Assembly (NCBI RefSeq): GCF_000372725.1
Contig: NW_005201412.1
Coordinates: 128,231-192,230, forward strand
DNA length: 64,000 bases
Origin: Emiliania huxleyi CCMP1516
Lineage: Eukaryota; Haptophyta; Isochrysidales; Noelaerhabdaceae
Direction of reading: 5' to 3'
Made by a program: the position numbers and the translations under genes. Of this stretch, positions 19,100 through 30,370 are shown in pieces. The notes under the pieces are model-generated. The model ran no database searches. It saw only the letters and a list, made by a program, of their open reading frames with translations, and was not told the DNA's origin. The number at the start of each line of letters is the position of its first letter. The stretch's first letter is position 1.

Positions 19100-19555
19100 G
19101 CGAGAGGACTCCTGCGTGGCGAACAGTGAGGGATTGAGCACGACGTGTGTCCTTGCCAGACGCGCGCCTCGTTCGTAGTTTATATCTGACGACTTCTGAC
19201 TCGCGCGCTTTTTTGGGTTTATTGTGGCGGCGTAGGGGCGTAGGCCGTGTTGTGGGTGTGCGCGCGCGCCCGCGCAGCTGGAGCGTAGCGTTGAGATATA
19301 TGATACAATCGAAGGGTCGCGCGCGCGAGTCACACCTCCCCGTCCGCCCTGATAACGTATGACCGCGTGGCGCGTGGGTATAATGGAGAGCGCGTAGTTC
19401 GTACCGAGAATCAAAGAGTCACGACCGTACCGCGCGGGCGCCCGCAACACTTCCCGCAACGTACCACGCACATAGACATACCGCGGGCCGGCTGCCCGAA
19501 CGCCGAAGGGGAGATTGCAGCGCTCGGCTGCGCTCTGGCACGGAGCGCAGCAAGT
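19100..19555. other. Convergent 3' regions of ALG12 and MATE genes
   Basis: No gene. CG-rich with CGCGCG runs. ORFs here are short and overlap on both strands. Confidence 0.4.
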
Positions 19556-21605
19556 TCACGCCCTCACGTCACCGTGAGCACGCCACTCCCACTCCCCGAA
19601 GCCCCCTCGCCCGCTGAAGATGCGGCCGGCGGACGTCGCCAGGCGGACCAGGAAGAAAAGGAGGATGCAGATCCAGACGGAGGACACGTCCGGGCGGAGC
19701 GAGAGGGCGATCCCGGTCAGCCAGCCGATGGCTACGTGCACAGGAGAGGGCTGGGGTGAGGAGGCGTGGTAAAAGGTGGGAGCGACGGGTGAGAAGGCGC
19801 CACCGATCGCGGTGGAGAGCGTCGCGAGCGCGAGGTACTTGTACGACAGCCCGGCCCCGAGCAGGACGGCCTCGCAGAGCGCGTTCGGTGCGACGAGCGG
19901 CGTGCAGAGCGCGGCCCAGCCGAAGAGGCGGCGCGCGCTCTCTCGCGTGGCCGGGTCGGACGGGATGAGGAAAGAGGACGCAGGGCCGGCCAGCGAGAGC
20001 AGCAGGAGCGCGGTCGCGCCGCCGAGTACGCCGGCACGGCGCAGCAGCCGCAGCAGCAGCGCGCGTGCGCCGTGCAAGTCGCCGCGCGAGATGCGGCGCG
20101 AGCAGAGGACCTGCCCGGCGACGGCGGGCGCCTCAGCCGCGAGGACGAGGAGGAGCCACGCCTGCGGCGGCTCTCGGCACGGACGCGTCATGGACGTGTC
20201 GCGTGTCCCGCGAGGCGGCGAGGGAGAGGCGCCTTGAGCGCCACCACGAGCCGTGAGGAGGTGTCCAGGAGGTGTCCAGAAAGTGTCCAGAAAGTGTCCA
20301 GACAGTGCCCAGGAGGTGTCCAGGAGGTGTCTAGGAAGGCGCCTTGAGCGCCACCCCGTGCGCGGCGATGGCGGACGGCCCGAGCCGCCGTGCGACCGTC
20401 GACGCGATATAAACCCAGCAGCCAAGGACGGCGCTGGTGCGGGTCAGAGTCGCCGCGCTCGTGCCCGCCAGCCGGCGCCGCGCCGCCGCCTCCTCCTCCG
20501 CCGCCTCCTCCGCCGCCTCCTCGCCGCCAGGGCTCCCCGCGGCCGGCGCTAGTGCAGAGGCGGCGGCAGCGGCGGCCGCGGCGGGAACGGCGGAGGCGGG
20601 GTCGGAGGCGGCGGCGGAGGGAGGGCGCGAGAAGAGCTGGCGGTGGAGGGAGCGGAGCAGCAGGCAGCAGGCGACGACCTGGGATGCGCCCGTGGCGGTG
20701 GCGGCGCCGGTGACGCCGAGTCGCGCCGGCCAAATCATCAGTCCTGGGTCGAGCAGCAGGTTTGCGAGCGAGGCGACCAGCCCCGCCCGCAGAGGCGCGC
20801 TCGTGTCGCCCATTCCCCGGAAGATGCCCTCGCTCGCAGACAGGGCGAGCGCCGCCGGGAGGGCGAGCGCGCGCATGCGAGCGTACGCGAGGGCATCCGG
20901 GTGCAGCGGCGAGCCCACCGGAGCGCCCATCAGCCCGACGCACCACGGCGCCGCAGGCCCCGCCAGTAGCAGAGTGAGGAAGGCGCCGACGAGAACTGCG
21001 AGCTGCAGCGTCCGCCGCGCGAACGCCACGGCCGCCGGCCGACGCCCCTGCGCGAAGAGCCTGACGAGAGTGGACGAGGCGCTCTCCCGCAGCGCGAGCG
21101 AGGCGGCGATGCAGAGCGTGAAAATCTCGCTGCTCGCCGCCACCGCGCCCAGCGCTACCGAGGAGCACGTTCGGCCGACGAAGAGCGTGTCAACGACGCC
21201 AAGGAATGGGTCCATGAGCGTATTTAGCAGCGCAGGCACGGCGATGGCGAGGATCTCCGCGTTCTCGGCCGCCCGCGCGGCGGCTCTCGCCGCGAGGGAA
21301 GCCTCCTCCGGAGCTTCTTCCGTCAGGCTGGGCGCAGTGGCGCAGCAACGGACGCCCCCCGCTCTCGGTGGCCGCTCGGGAGGCGGCCCTTGCCAGCGAC
21401 GGAAGGCGCAGCAGCCGCCTCCAGCACGAGCGGTGGCCTCCAGCGCGAGAACAGGAGGGCGACCGAGAGCGGGAGGCGTCCGTTGCCAACACTGGAGACC
21501 GCACAGCAATGGAGCGGAAGATGCCGCTGTGAGCCGGCTGCTGCTGAGGCCTAGGCTGCCACCAGCAAGTAACAGCACCAGACGAGCAGGAACCAGATTG
21601 TACAT
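19556..21605 (-). CDS. MATE-family efflux transporter, probably organellar
   Basis: Exon 1 (21605-20343) and exon 2 (20161-19556) give about 622 residues. The start chosen, MYNLVPARLVLLLAGGSLGL, looks like a signal peptide followed by an Ala/Ser/Arg-rich region, as in secondary-plastid leaders. The body has about twelve hydrophobic segments with MATE blocks: PALLNTLMDPFLGVVDTLFV, SEGIFRGMGDTSAPLRAG, GVTGAATATGASQV, and GPSAIAAHGVALK joined to AWLLLVLAAEAPAVAGQ. The joined sequence matches the family across helices 7-8, supporting the 181-nt GC-AG intron. MATE proteins export organic cations or metabolites using Na+ or H+ gradients. The substrate cannot be told. Confidence 0.85.
20162..20342 (-). 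repeat. MATE intron with duplicated donor and tandem filler
   Basis: A 19-nt direct repeat, identical at 20227-20245 and 20337-20355, copies the exon end plus the GC donor. Between the copies lies GTGTCCAGGAG / GTGTCCAGAAA tandem filler (20255-20336). Confidence 0.8.
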
Positions 21606-23210
21606 CAACCCTGTTGCGACCAGAGGGCCGACCGATGCGAGCCCGCCGTTATTTTTTTGCTTTTTGGCCCTCACCCACGGGGTAGGTAGGGTAGGTCTGG
21701 GCCCTCCCGTCGGGTTTTCCCCTCTCTTCACGCTGGAATTTTCACAGCAGAAAAAGAAATTTTCCGCGCAATCCGGTCCCCTTCACGCTCCGCACACTGT
21801 CGACACTGACGCCGCCGTATCACCTTAGGTTATGTATGGGCACGACTACCCGCCTGGAAGGCGCTCTCATCAGCAAGTCATCCAGTCACCAACTCCTGCG
21901 CGTTTACGCTTGACTACGATCTACGTGGAAACCATGCAGTGGATGCAGCTCGATCAAAACGGCGACGCCAACAGCTGGTCCCTGGGCCGAGGATGAGGTG
22001 CGAGCCATGGATGCTCGACCCAAGCGTGCACCAAGTCGCTCACATTCCGTGAGTTCGTCAACGGGCCGAACGTCTCCAAGTCGACTGCGATCTCGAACTC
22101 CGACAACTCAGCTCACACCCTAAATCTATCTGCCTTCGGCACTGAGCCAACGGAGCCATCGCGCACGCCCGCATCGCGTGCGGCTCCGAGGTCTCCCGCC
22201 GAGACCGGCTCGGCGCGGCTTTGACTGACGTGACTGACTGATGAGTGCTTGCGAGAGAGAGATTTTTAGCAATGCTTGCGATGGATGATCTCCAAAACCA
22301 AAATGCAAATGCGGAGTGGCCCCACTTTGGCGTGCAGATCCTGCGTCTCTCACTGTGCCCGAACAAAGAGGCGGGTACCGCTGCAGGTCCCCCACTAGTA
22401 CTGTCGAGGACTAAAGTCTGGGCAGGTTGTCGGGGACGACACGATCCCGGCATGAACACGCCGATCTGGCAAAATCCCGAGTGCCTACCGCACGCGCCGC
22501 GTCGCGGCGCGTGCGGTAGGCTTTGTTTGAAGTTAAAAGTCGAATCAGGGCGCCGTCGGCGTTGTCCCCCGATTTTGTCCCACGCTGCGCTAGGTCCCAC
22601 GGACCGCCCGTCCGGCACCGCTCCGGGACGCACGCCGGCGTGAACCATCAAGCTTGCTGTACGGCCCCGGCATCGCCTCCCCTGGCTTAGCTAGACTGAG
22701 AGATATTGTGCACATGGTTGGTCTCTACAATATATACCACTGACACTTTACCTCTCCCAGAGGCCAGAGCTCGTCCCGGTCCGACACGGCCATCCTCGGC
22801 CTCCGGAGGGCCCCCGGCCGCGGCGCGAATTCCGCGGCGCGGTGCGGCGGCGTCACAAATCCGACCACCCACAGAGCACCGGGACGCGGTCGGGTGATCT
22901 GAAGCACAACTAGGCGTATGCATTGCCCATCCAGGGCTATCACCTGGACCTATCAACAGGCGCCTGTGGCGCCGTGGTCAGGAGCTGCTCTCCAACCTTT
23001 AAACACTTTCGGCACAGTAGAAGAAACACGCGGCGCCGCTGTAGACTGTTGCCTGCAGCCTGGCTGTACATAGGTACCCGGGTACCGAGCTCGTTCGCGC
23101 GCCCCCCAACACTAAGCTCCCTAGCCAGCCACGCTGTCTAAGGCTCTAAGCTAGGCTCCTGGCCAGGAGGAGCAACAGTTGCTTGACGCCGCTGCCTCCA
23201 ACACCGACAT
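21606..23210. other. Long intergenic region without a clear gene
   Basis: About 1.6 kb of less GC-biased DNA. It holds a perfect 18-bp palindrome and one copy of the 17-nt motif GAGAGAGAGATTTTTAG (22253-22269). ORFs on both strands up to ~200 codons show no motif and mirror each other across the palindrome. Confidence 0.45.
22483..22521. repeat. Perfect 18-bp inverted repeat, 3-nt loop
   Basis: Left arm GCCTACCGCACGCGCCGC (22483-22500), loop GTC, right arm 22504-22521, its exact reverse complement. It would form a very stable hairpin. No T-run follows. Confidence 0.9.
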
Positions 23211-24357
23211 ATGCTCCGCACTGCCGCCATCGCCGCTGCCGGCGCCGCCGTGGCGGCATGCTTGTACGCCTTGACGCGCCGGCCGCGGCTCGCCTTCGAC
23301 CTGCCCGGGACGATGTCCGCCATCGTCGCCAGAGACGCCGCGTGCACCGTCGTCACCGTGCCGACGCCGCAGCCGGCGGCAGGCGAGGTGCTCATCCAGG
23401 TCAGAGCGACCGCAATCAACCGGTTGGATGTGATGCAGCGGCGTGGCAAGAGTCCCGTCCCGAAGGGTGTGACAGAGGTTCTCGGTCTCGAGGCGGCGGG
23501 CATAGTCGTGGCGACCAGCTCAGCGGCCTTTGAGGTCGGTGACGAGGTGCTCGCGCTGGTGCCGGGCGGAAGCTACGCCGAGTACGTCGCGGTCGACGCG
23601 ACCACCGTCATGCGCAAGCCGCGATCGATGTCGTGGGCCGAGGCCGCCTCGGTGCCGGAGGCCTGGCTGACGGCGTCGCTCAACCTGCGGCTCGCAAACG
23701 TGTCGCCTGGAGAGACCGTCCTCATCCACGCGGCCGCGTCGGGCGTCGGTGTCGCCTCGGTCCAGCTTGCGCGGGCGGCGGGCGCGCGCGTGCTTGTGAC
23801 TGTGGGATCCGCGGCGAAGCTCGAGCTCGCGCAGTCGCTCGGCGCGAGCGGCGGCGCTCTGCGGCACGACGGGCCGTGGATAGAGGCGGTCCGTGCGGCA
23901 GCGCCGGGCGGCAAGGTGGACGCGGTGCTCGACTGCGTCGCCGGCGCGTACGCGGAGCAGAACGTCGAGGCCCTCGGCGTCGACGGGAGGTTGGTCTCTG
24001 GACTCTCTTCTCTGAACCGCTCCCGCTCCCCGACTCTCTCTCTCTCCTGCTAGGTGGGTGCTCTACAGCCTCCTCTCGGGCCCAGAGATGCCCGAGGGGC
24101 TCGCCAAGGGCTTCTTGGCGACCCTGATGAAGAAGCGCGTCCAGCTTCTCGCCACCACGCTCCGCACGCGCAGCAGGCCCTTCAAGAAGGAGCTCGTCGA
24201 CGCCTTCGCTGCGCAGGTGCTGCCGCACATCGGCTCGCGCTTCCGTCACGTCATCGACAAGGAGTTCGACGGCCTCGCCTCGGCCCAAGCCGCGCACGAC
24301 TACCTCGAGAGCAACGCAAATGCGGGCAAGGTGGTCCTGAAAGTCAGCCAGCTCTAA
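23211..24357 (+). CDS. Quinone oxidoreductase, PIG3-like (MDR superfamily)
   Basis: Two exons (23211-23989, 24054-24357) with a GT-AG intron; 360 residues. After an N-terminal hydrophobic stretch (AAIAAAGAAVAACLYAL), possibly an anchor or transit signal, comes a zinc-free MDR fold. Family blocks are VRATAINRLDVMQRRG, VLGLEAAGIV, VPEAWLTASLNL, ETVLIHAAASGVGVASVQLA (nucleotide-binding Gly motif) and GKVDAVLDCV. The join DGR|WVLYSLLSG restores the Gly-Arg and following strand typical of TP53I3/PIG3. It reduces quinones with NADPH. It stands alone. Confidence 0.88.
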
Positions 24358-24570
24358 GAGTAGCTGGGAAGCTGAGCCACTAGCTCGGCAACGAGGGACA
24401 GCGGACGACGAGCGTTTGTGTGTCTATTTTGGCCATACCCATAGAGCAAAGTACCGCGAGCGAGACGTAAGAACCGAGATACGCTACACGAACCACTGCA
24501 CGCACGACCACGCGACGCCCCCCCTCTCGAGCGCGCTCACATATTCATGTGTGCATGCACTCTTTGTGTG

Positions 24571-27500
24571 TCACTGCTTTTGCGCCACCGGGATGCACTC
24601 GCGCGCGTGCGTGGGCCAGTGGGCGTGCTGGCAAGCCACGCCGCAATAGGCCGTCACTTGGCAGCGGCCGCAGACGTTGAGCTGCACGAGGGTGCCTTTG
24701 CAGTTGGCGCAAACCTTCACCGCCTGATGCTGCGCCTGCTGCTGCGCAAGCTGCTGCGCCTGCTGCTGCGCCTGCTGCTGCTGCCGCGCCTGCTGCTGCT
24801 GCCGCGCCAGCTGCTGCTGCCGCGCCAGCTGCTGCGCGCTCTCCGCCAGCTGCTGCGCGCTCTCCGCCAGCTGTGCCGACTGCTGCTCCGTGGGCGGACC
24901 CTGTCCGCCCTGCGGCCGCGGCACACCCTGCATCTGCGCTGCAATCATCTGGAGGGTGGGGGCCGGCGGGGGTTAGAAAGGGGGAGGGGTGGGTCAAAGG
25001 GGAGTCGCGAGACCGGCAGCGCCTGCTGCGCCCCTTGCTGCCCGTGCTGCATCTGCTGGGCAATCACGCTCGCGTCTGGCATCGGCACGCTCCCTGCGGA
25101 GGACCCCAACCCCGGTGCCACCGGCATCGGCATCGGCGGCCACGGCACCTGGACTTGGGCCTGGCTGGGCGCCCAAGCAGAGTACGGCGCTGCCGACGCG
25201 GCGGTGGGTGGGGGAGCGGGCGGCGTGGCGGCGGGCGGCGCGGCGGGCGGCGCCGGGCGGTTGGCGGCGGCCGTGGCGCGTCGCTCAACTGCGGCGATGC
25301 CAGCCTCGGCCGCCGCCTTTGCCACGCCGATCGCCTCCAGCAGCTGGGCGAGGGCAGCCTCCCGGTGCGGGTCTGCGGGCGGCTGGCTCGCCGCCGCCGG
25401 AGCCGCGGCCGGCGCGCTCTCGCCGCCCGCCGCCGCGAGGAAGTCGGAGGATGACCCGGCCGCCGGGGGGGCACCGGCGGCGGCGGGCGCGGCGGCGGGC
25501 GCGGCGGCGGGCGCGGCGGCGGTGGCGGACGCAGCGGCCGGTGCAGCGGCGCCAATCGGCTTCCATCCGTCTCTGAGCTCGAGGAAGAGCCGGTCGAGCG
25601 CCTATCTCTGGCGATCTCGGGTGATCTCGGGTGATCTCGAGCTCGAGGAAGGGGCATGCCGAGCGCCTGGTGCTGCTTCGCGAGCAGCGCGCGCGCGTCG
25701 GCGTGCTGCTTGGCGGCGAGCTCCTCGCGCATCTTGCCGACCGTCGCCTCGAGCTGCGCCACCTCGGCGAGATGCGCCTCCCCCAACGAGCGCCGCTCGC
25801 TCGTCTGCTCGCGCCCGAGCGTCTGCACGCGCCGCACCATCGCCGTCCCCTGCATCGCGCGCTCCTTCTCGATCCGCTTCCGCTCGCGCGCCGCCGCGCG
25901 CTGCGCCTCGTCGGCGCGCTTCCGCTCGCGCTCCTCGTCGCGCGTGCGCGCCTTCTCGACCGCCTCGCGCCGCTGCCGCTCCTTCTCGAGCCGCGCCTAC
26001 CGGGCACGTGCCGCGGACGCGTCCCGGACATGTCCCGGGCCTGACCCTCGCTCTCCCCGCCGGGCCGCGCCTCGGCGCGCCGGCGCTCCTCCTCCTCGAG
26101 CCTGCGCTTGGCCGTCTCCTTCTCGTCGGCGCAGTCGCCGCACACGAAGAGAGTGGCGTTCTTGGACGGGTCGAAGCCGCGCGAGATCATCGGCTCGAGC
26201 AGCTGCGGCGTGGGGTCGACGCGGGCGAGTCCCTGCGGCCAGCAGTCGAAGCAGTACGCGGTGGGGCAGTCGGTGCAGCGGAAGAGCATGCCTCCGGCGG
26301 TGGAGACGGTGCGGCCGCACTCGAGGCACGAGTGCCACGGGCAAGTCCACTGCCCCTTGGGCAGCTTGGTCAGGCTCAGGCACTCGAGGTGGTACACGCG
26401 CGGGCACAGGCTGCACTCGAGCAGCTCGCCGCCGTCGGCGCAGTGGAAACACGTGTCCTCGTGGCGCAGCGGCTGCTTCCGACGCTGCCCGCGCGGCAAA
26501 GTCGGCTCGTACCGCCCCGCCTGCTCGCGCCGCCGCTTCGGCCGACGCAACGCCGCCGGCAGATTCTCCTCGTGGTCGTCGCCTCCCTCGCCGCCACCGC
26601 CGTCGCCGCCGTCGCCCCCATTTGGGGCGGCGGCGTCCGCGCTCGCACCACCGGCGTCAGTCGCACCGCCGGCGCCGCTGCTGGCGCCTCCGCCGCCTCC
26701 CTCACCGCCGTCCTCGAGGGCCCGCCCCGCAGCTGTCGCCTCCGCCGCCGCCTCCGCCGCCTCTGCCGGCGCGGGAGGAGCGGGCGGCGCAAGCGGCAGC
26801 TGCGGCGCGGGCGGCGGCTGCGGCTTGGGCGGGGCCGGTGGGGGCGAGGGCGGGTCGGGCAGCTCGTAGGAGGGGAGGTCGGGGCCTCCGTCCTCGAGGG
26901 GCGGCAGCTTGGCGTCCGCCAGCGCGCGGCCGAGGATGGCGCGGACCTCGCCGTCGGAGAAGCCCGCGCCCCGCTGCAGCGCGGACTCGCCCTCGTCCTC
27001 GGCCGCCAGCGCGCGAGAGGCGCTCTGCAACATCTCGAAGAGCTCCGACTTCGCCACCTTCTCCTCGGCGCCCGCCTGCGCCTCGGGATCGTCGCGCGCG
27101 GGCTCGTTGTCGCGGTTGACTGCCTGGCCGAGCGCCTAGGGAAGGTTCCAAGAAGGTTCCGAGAAGGCTCCTAGAGCAGGTTTGACTGCCTGGCCGAACG
27201 CCTGCTTCTGGCGCGCGCGCAGCAGGATCTTCTCCTCGACCGACGCCTTTGTGACGAAGCGGAAAACGCGGACCGGCCTCGTCTGGCCGAGCCGGTGCGC
27301 GCGGTCGGTCGCCTGCAGGTCACCGAGTCCGGAAGTGTCTAGGGAGGGTCTAGGAAGGGTCTAGGAAGGGTCTGGGAAGTGCGCGGTCGGTCGCCTGCAG
27401 GTCGATCTGCGGGTTCCAGTCCGGCTCGAAGAGGACGACCGCGTCCGCCGTCGCGAGGTTGATGCCGACGCCGCCGGCGCGGGTCGAGATCAGGTACGCG

Positions 27501-30370
27501 AAGTGGGGCGAGCCGGGCGCGTTGAACTCGCGCATGTCGAGCTCGCGCTGGATGCGGTTGGTCGAACCGTCCATCCGCAGGTGCGGCCCGAAGGCGCGCC
27601 AGCGCAGGAAGTCCTCGAGCAGGTCGAGCGTCTGCGTGAAGGAGGAGAAGAGGAGCACGCGAGAGCCGTTCGCCTTGAGCCGGTGCAGCAGGCTGTCGAG
27701 GACGGCGAGCTTGCCTACAGGGAAGGGTCTCGGAAAGGGTCCGAAAAGGCGCCCCGCTCCCGCCCATGCCCAGGCCGCCGAGCGATGCCCGAGGAGGCGA
27801 CCAGCGCCAAGCCGGAGAGAGCGCGAAGCTCCGCCTGCGCCTCGCGCGCGCGCCGCAGCCGCTCCTCCTCCCTCGCCTCCTCGTCCTCGTCGCTCGACTC
27901 GTCGCCGCCCCCGCGCTCCCCAAAGTCCACGAAAGGAATCTCGGCAGGCGCAAGCCCGCCGCCGCCGCTTCCGTCGCCGCCGCGGCCGCGGCTGCCATTG
28001 GAGGAGCCGGGCACGCGCGGCAGCAGGATGCGCGGGTGGTTGCACACCTTGCGCAGCTGCGTGATGATGATCTGCAGCTGCGAGGTGGAGAGAAGAGACT
28101 GCGACTCGAGGTCGCGGTCAAGCAGCCGCGCGTACCAGCGAGCCTACACGCGGAAAGGCGATGCGACGTCACCCTCACCTGCCGCGGACCTGCGCCGCTC
28201 GCCTCCCGCGGGCGGGCCTGCAGGCTGCTCATCGGGCACGACACGTCCGCCTCGTGCTTGGGCGGCAGCGTCACCTGCAGCAGGGGTGCGGGGAGGAGGG
28301 GGGGAGGGGGGGGGGGGGGGGGCCAATTGGGGTGCGGGAAAAGGCCTTGCAAGCGGCTCGTGTTTGGGTTACGGCAGGGTCCCCCCGTTTGCCCTGAGCC
28401 ACTTCCTAGACACTTCCTAGACACTTCCTAGACACTTCCTAGACACTTCCTAGACACTTCCTAGACACTTCTAGGAGCGTCACCACGTCTGCCTTGAGCC
28501 GGCGCAGCATGAAGGGCGCGAGCAAGTCGCGCGCCTTGCAGAGGGACGGAGGAGTTAAGCGCAACTATGATTTGACACCGTGATTGACGGAAGAAGGTCT
28601 CGCGCCTTTGCGATGAGGTCCGTGTCTGCGACCAGCTTGCCGGTGTCGAAGCCCGCGTCGAACTGGTCCGAGGTGGTGAAGAGGGAGGGGAGGAGGAAGC
28701 GGAGCAGCGCCCAGAGCTCGTGGAGGTTGTTTTGGAGCGGCGTGCCCGTGATGAGCAGCCGGAAGTTTGCGCGCACGCGAGAGAGGCCGATGTGCAGCTT
28801 GGAGGCCTTGGTGGGGAGGGGGGGAGGGGAGGGAGGGGGGGAGGGGGGGGGGGGGCACCAAGCGGCGGGTGAGGGCCTCCGGCCCACGCTCTGCCTCGTT
28901 CTTGAGGTTGGCAAGAAGTGTCCAGGAAGTGTCTAGGAAGTGTCTCGCCTCGTTCTTGAGGTTGTGTCGAGGAGGTGTCTAGGAAGTGTCTAGGAAGTTG
29001 TCTCGCCTCGTTCTTGAGGTTGTGCGCCTCGTCGACGATGAGAGCCGACCAGCAAGAGACGTCCTCCGTGAAGAAGCCCTCGGCAGCCTGTGGAGCAGCG
29101 GCGCGGCTGTGCAGGTGCGGCTGTGAAGGTGCGGCGGCCTTCTCTTACTCCGGGGCCGAGAAGGGCTGGGGTCAGGGGTCCGGAGAGAGACTCGCCTTGA
29201 AGGCCTCGTACGTGCCGGGAGGTATCTAGATAGTGTCTAGGAAGTGTCTAGGAAGTGTCTAGGAGGTGTCTAGGAAGTGTCTAGGAGGTGTCTAGGAGTG
29301 GTCGCCTTGAAGGTCTCGTACGTGGTGATGAAGAGGTCGTACTCTGCGTACACCACGTCCGCCCGCTCGAGAAGCGCGTTCCGCTCGTGCGCAGAGCCGT
29401 GCAGCTTGAAGAAGGTTAGCTCGGGCGTGAAGCGCTTGCACTCGTTTGCCCAGTTCTGATACACGGCGAGCGGCGCGACGACGAGGGCGGGGCCCGTGAG
29501 GCCCCGCACCTGGAGGAGGGGCGGCGGCGGGGCGCGTGGCAAGAGAGGCGGCGGGGCGCGCGGCAAGAGAGGCGGCGGGGCGCGCGGTGGGGGGGAGGAG
29601 GGCGCCGCTTGCCTTCTTGAGGAAGGCGAGCATCGTCAGGGTCTGCAGCGTCTTGCCGAGCCCCATCTCGTCGCCGAGGATGCCTCCGATCCCTGACTCG
29701 CGCGCCTCGACCAGCCAGTTCACTCCCTCGACCTGCAGACAGCGGCCGCGAGTCGAGAGGCTGGCCACGTTGGTGGATCGCCGACGCCACCGGGAGGCCC
29801 ACACCCCGCACTCGCGCCCGCTACCCGTGCCCCCCCCCCCCCCCCTTTTAGCCCCCCCCCCCCCCCCGCCAGCCGCCCCGCCCCTCAGGGCAGGTGCCGC
29901 CGCGCGCGCGCCTGGTAGTCTCTCAGCGTCGCCGTCACAAATGAGGGCTGGGTGTCGACGAGCCGCTCTTCCTGTTTGGGCGAGTCATTCGAGGCGCGCG
30001 AGCCCGCCCCGCCCCGCCCCTTGCCCTTCTCCTTGCCTCGCGCCGCGCGCCGCACCTCCTCCAGCTTCGCGGCGGGCACAAATGGCTCGAGCAGCGCCGC
30101 TTTCGCGAGTAGTGTGGTGCTGCGCCGGTTGGCGAGGGCGCGTCCGTCGGCCGAGAGGGCCTTCTGGGATGCCACGAAAGCGTCGTGCCGCTCCCGCTCC
30201 TCCCCTTCGAGCTCCTCTAGGGCGAGGCACGACTCGCATCGCCAGTCAACCGGCAGCGCTTGCTGCGAGCTGAGGCCGAGGCACTGCTTGTGGAAACGTC
30301 TGCCGCATGGAGAGCAGCGCACCTCGAGGTCGTCCTCGCCACGGCAGATTGAGCACCACGCAGCCGGCAT
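24571..30370 (-). CDS. SNF2-family chromatin remodeller with two PHD fingers and MYND finger
   Basis: Fourteen exons on the minus strand: 30370-29912, 29732-29613, 29509-29306, 29087-29007, 28806-28606, 28534-28484, 28274-28218, 28143-27789, 27714-27395, 27312-27190, 27123-26071, 25996-25667, 25601-25014, 24948-24571. They sum to 4,320 nt, 1,439 residues, with phases consistent. Order: PHD finger ([15 protein letters not shown]); SNF2 ATPase with [38 protein letters not shown]; helicase C domain with [37 protein letters not shown] and [12 protein letters not shown]; an acidic Pro/Gly-rich linker; a second PHD ([20 protein letters not shown]) with extra CxxC pairs; a charged coiled coil; an Ala/Pro-rich part; a Gln-rich stretch; and a C-terminal MYND finger ([17 protein letters not shown]). 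It should move nucleosomes using ATP and read histone tails. The combination is unusual. At least eight introns bear exon-derived direct repeats. Confidence 0.9.
25602..25666 (-). repeat. Introner-like intron (SNF2 gene)
   Basis: 65-nt GC-AG intron. Related copies at 25575-25603 and 25639-25668 share GAGCTCGAGGAAG and GAGCGCCT. Filler is tandem GGTGATCTCG. Donor and acceptor fall at the same AG|GCGCTC point of each copy. Confidence 0.75.
25997..26070 (-). repeat. Introner-like intron (SNF2 gene)
   Basis: 74-nt GC-AG intron starting GCGCGGCCCG; the next exon starts GCGCGGCTCG. Filler repeats GACATGTCCGG, GACGCGTCCGC and GGCACGTGCCC. Confidence 0.7.
27124..27189 (-). repeat. Introner-like intron (SNF2 gene)
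   Basis: 66-nt GC-AG intron. 22-nt direct repeats with one mismatch at 27116-27137 and 27182-27203; filler is tandem GGTTCCAAGAA / GGTTCCGAGAA. Splicing restores [10 protein letters not shown]. Confidence 0.8.
27313..27394 (-). repeat. Introner-like intron (SNF2 gene)
   Basis: 82-nt GC-AG intron. 23-nt identical direct repeats at 27299-27321 and 27381-27403; filler is tandem GGGTCTAGGAA. Splicing at CAG|GCGACC in both copies yields [11 protein letters not shown], helicase motif VI. Confidence 0.85.
28275..28483 (-). repeat. Intron with 11-mer satellite (SNF2 gene)
   Basis: GT-AG intron beginning GTGACGCTCC; the next exon begins GTGACGCTGC. 28401-28474 holds six to seven copies of CTTCCTAGACA. 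A poly-G run lies near 28310. Confidence 0.75.
28535..28605 (-). repeat. Intron bounded by diverged exon duplication (SNF2 gene)
   Basis: 71-nt GC-AG intron. AAG|GCGCGAGACCTTCT at the donor and AAG|GCGCGCGACTTGCT at the acceptor are clearly related. No tandem filler. Confidence 0.65.
28807..29006 (-). repeat. Intron with triplicated donor region (SNF2 gene)
   Basis: The exon end encoding HNLKNEA occurs three times: 29000-29024 and 28942-28966 (25 nt identical) and 28893-28910 (18 nt). GTGTCTAGGAA-type filler separates the copies. The last copy sits next to older-looking intron sequence with a long pyrimidine tract. Confidence 0.85.
29088..29305 (-). repeat. Intron with duplicated donor region (SNF2 gene)
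   Basis: 23-nt repeats with one mismatch at 29192-29214 and 29302-29324 encode TYETFK plus the donor. Between them is tandem GTGTCTAGGAA / GTGTCTAGGAG (29226-29300). Confidence 0.85.
29510..29612 (-). repeat. Intron with 25-mer tandem repeat (SNF2 gene)
   Basis: Three copies of a unit of about 25 nt, GGCGGCGGGGCGCG plus GGCAAGAGA, at about 29521-29587. Confidence 0.75.

Noticed and set aside
24547-27174. 875-codon plus-strand ORF, the longest in the window
   Set aside because: Wholly antisense to the SNF2 gene; Ala/Arg/Leu-rich with no motif, while the minus strand has clear PHD and MYND fingers.
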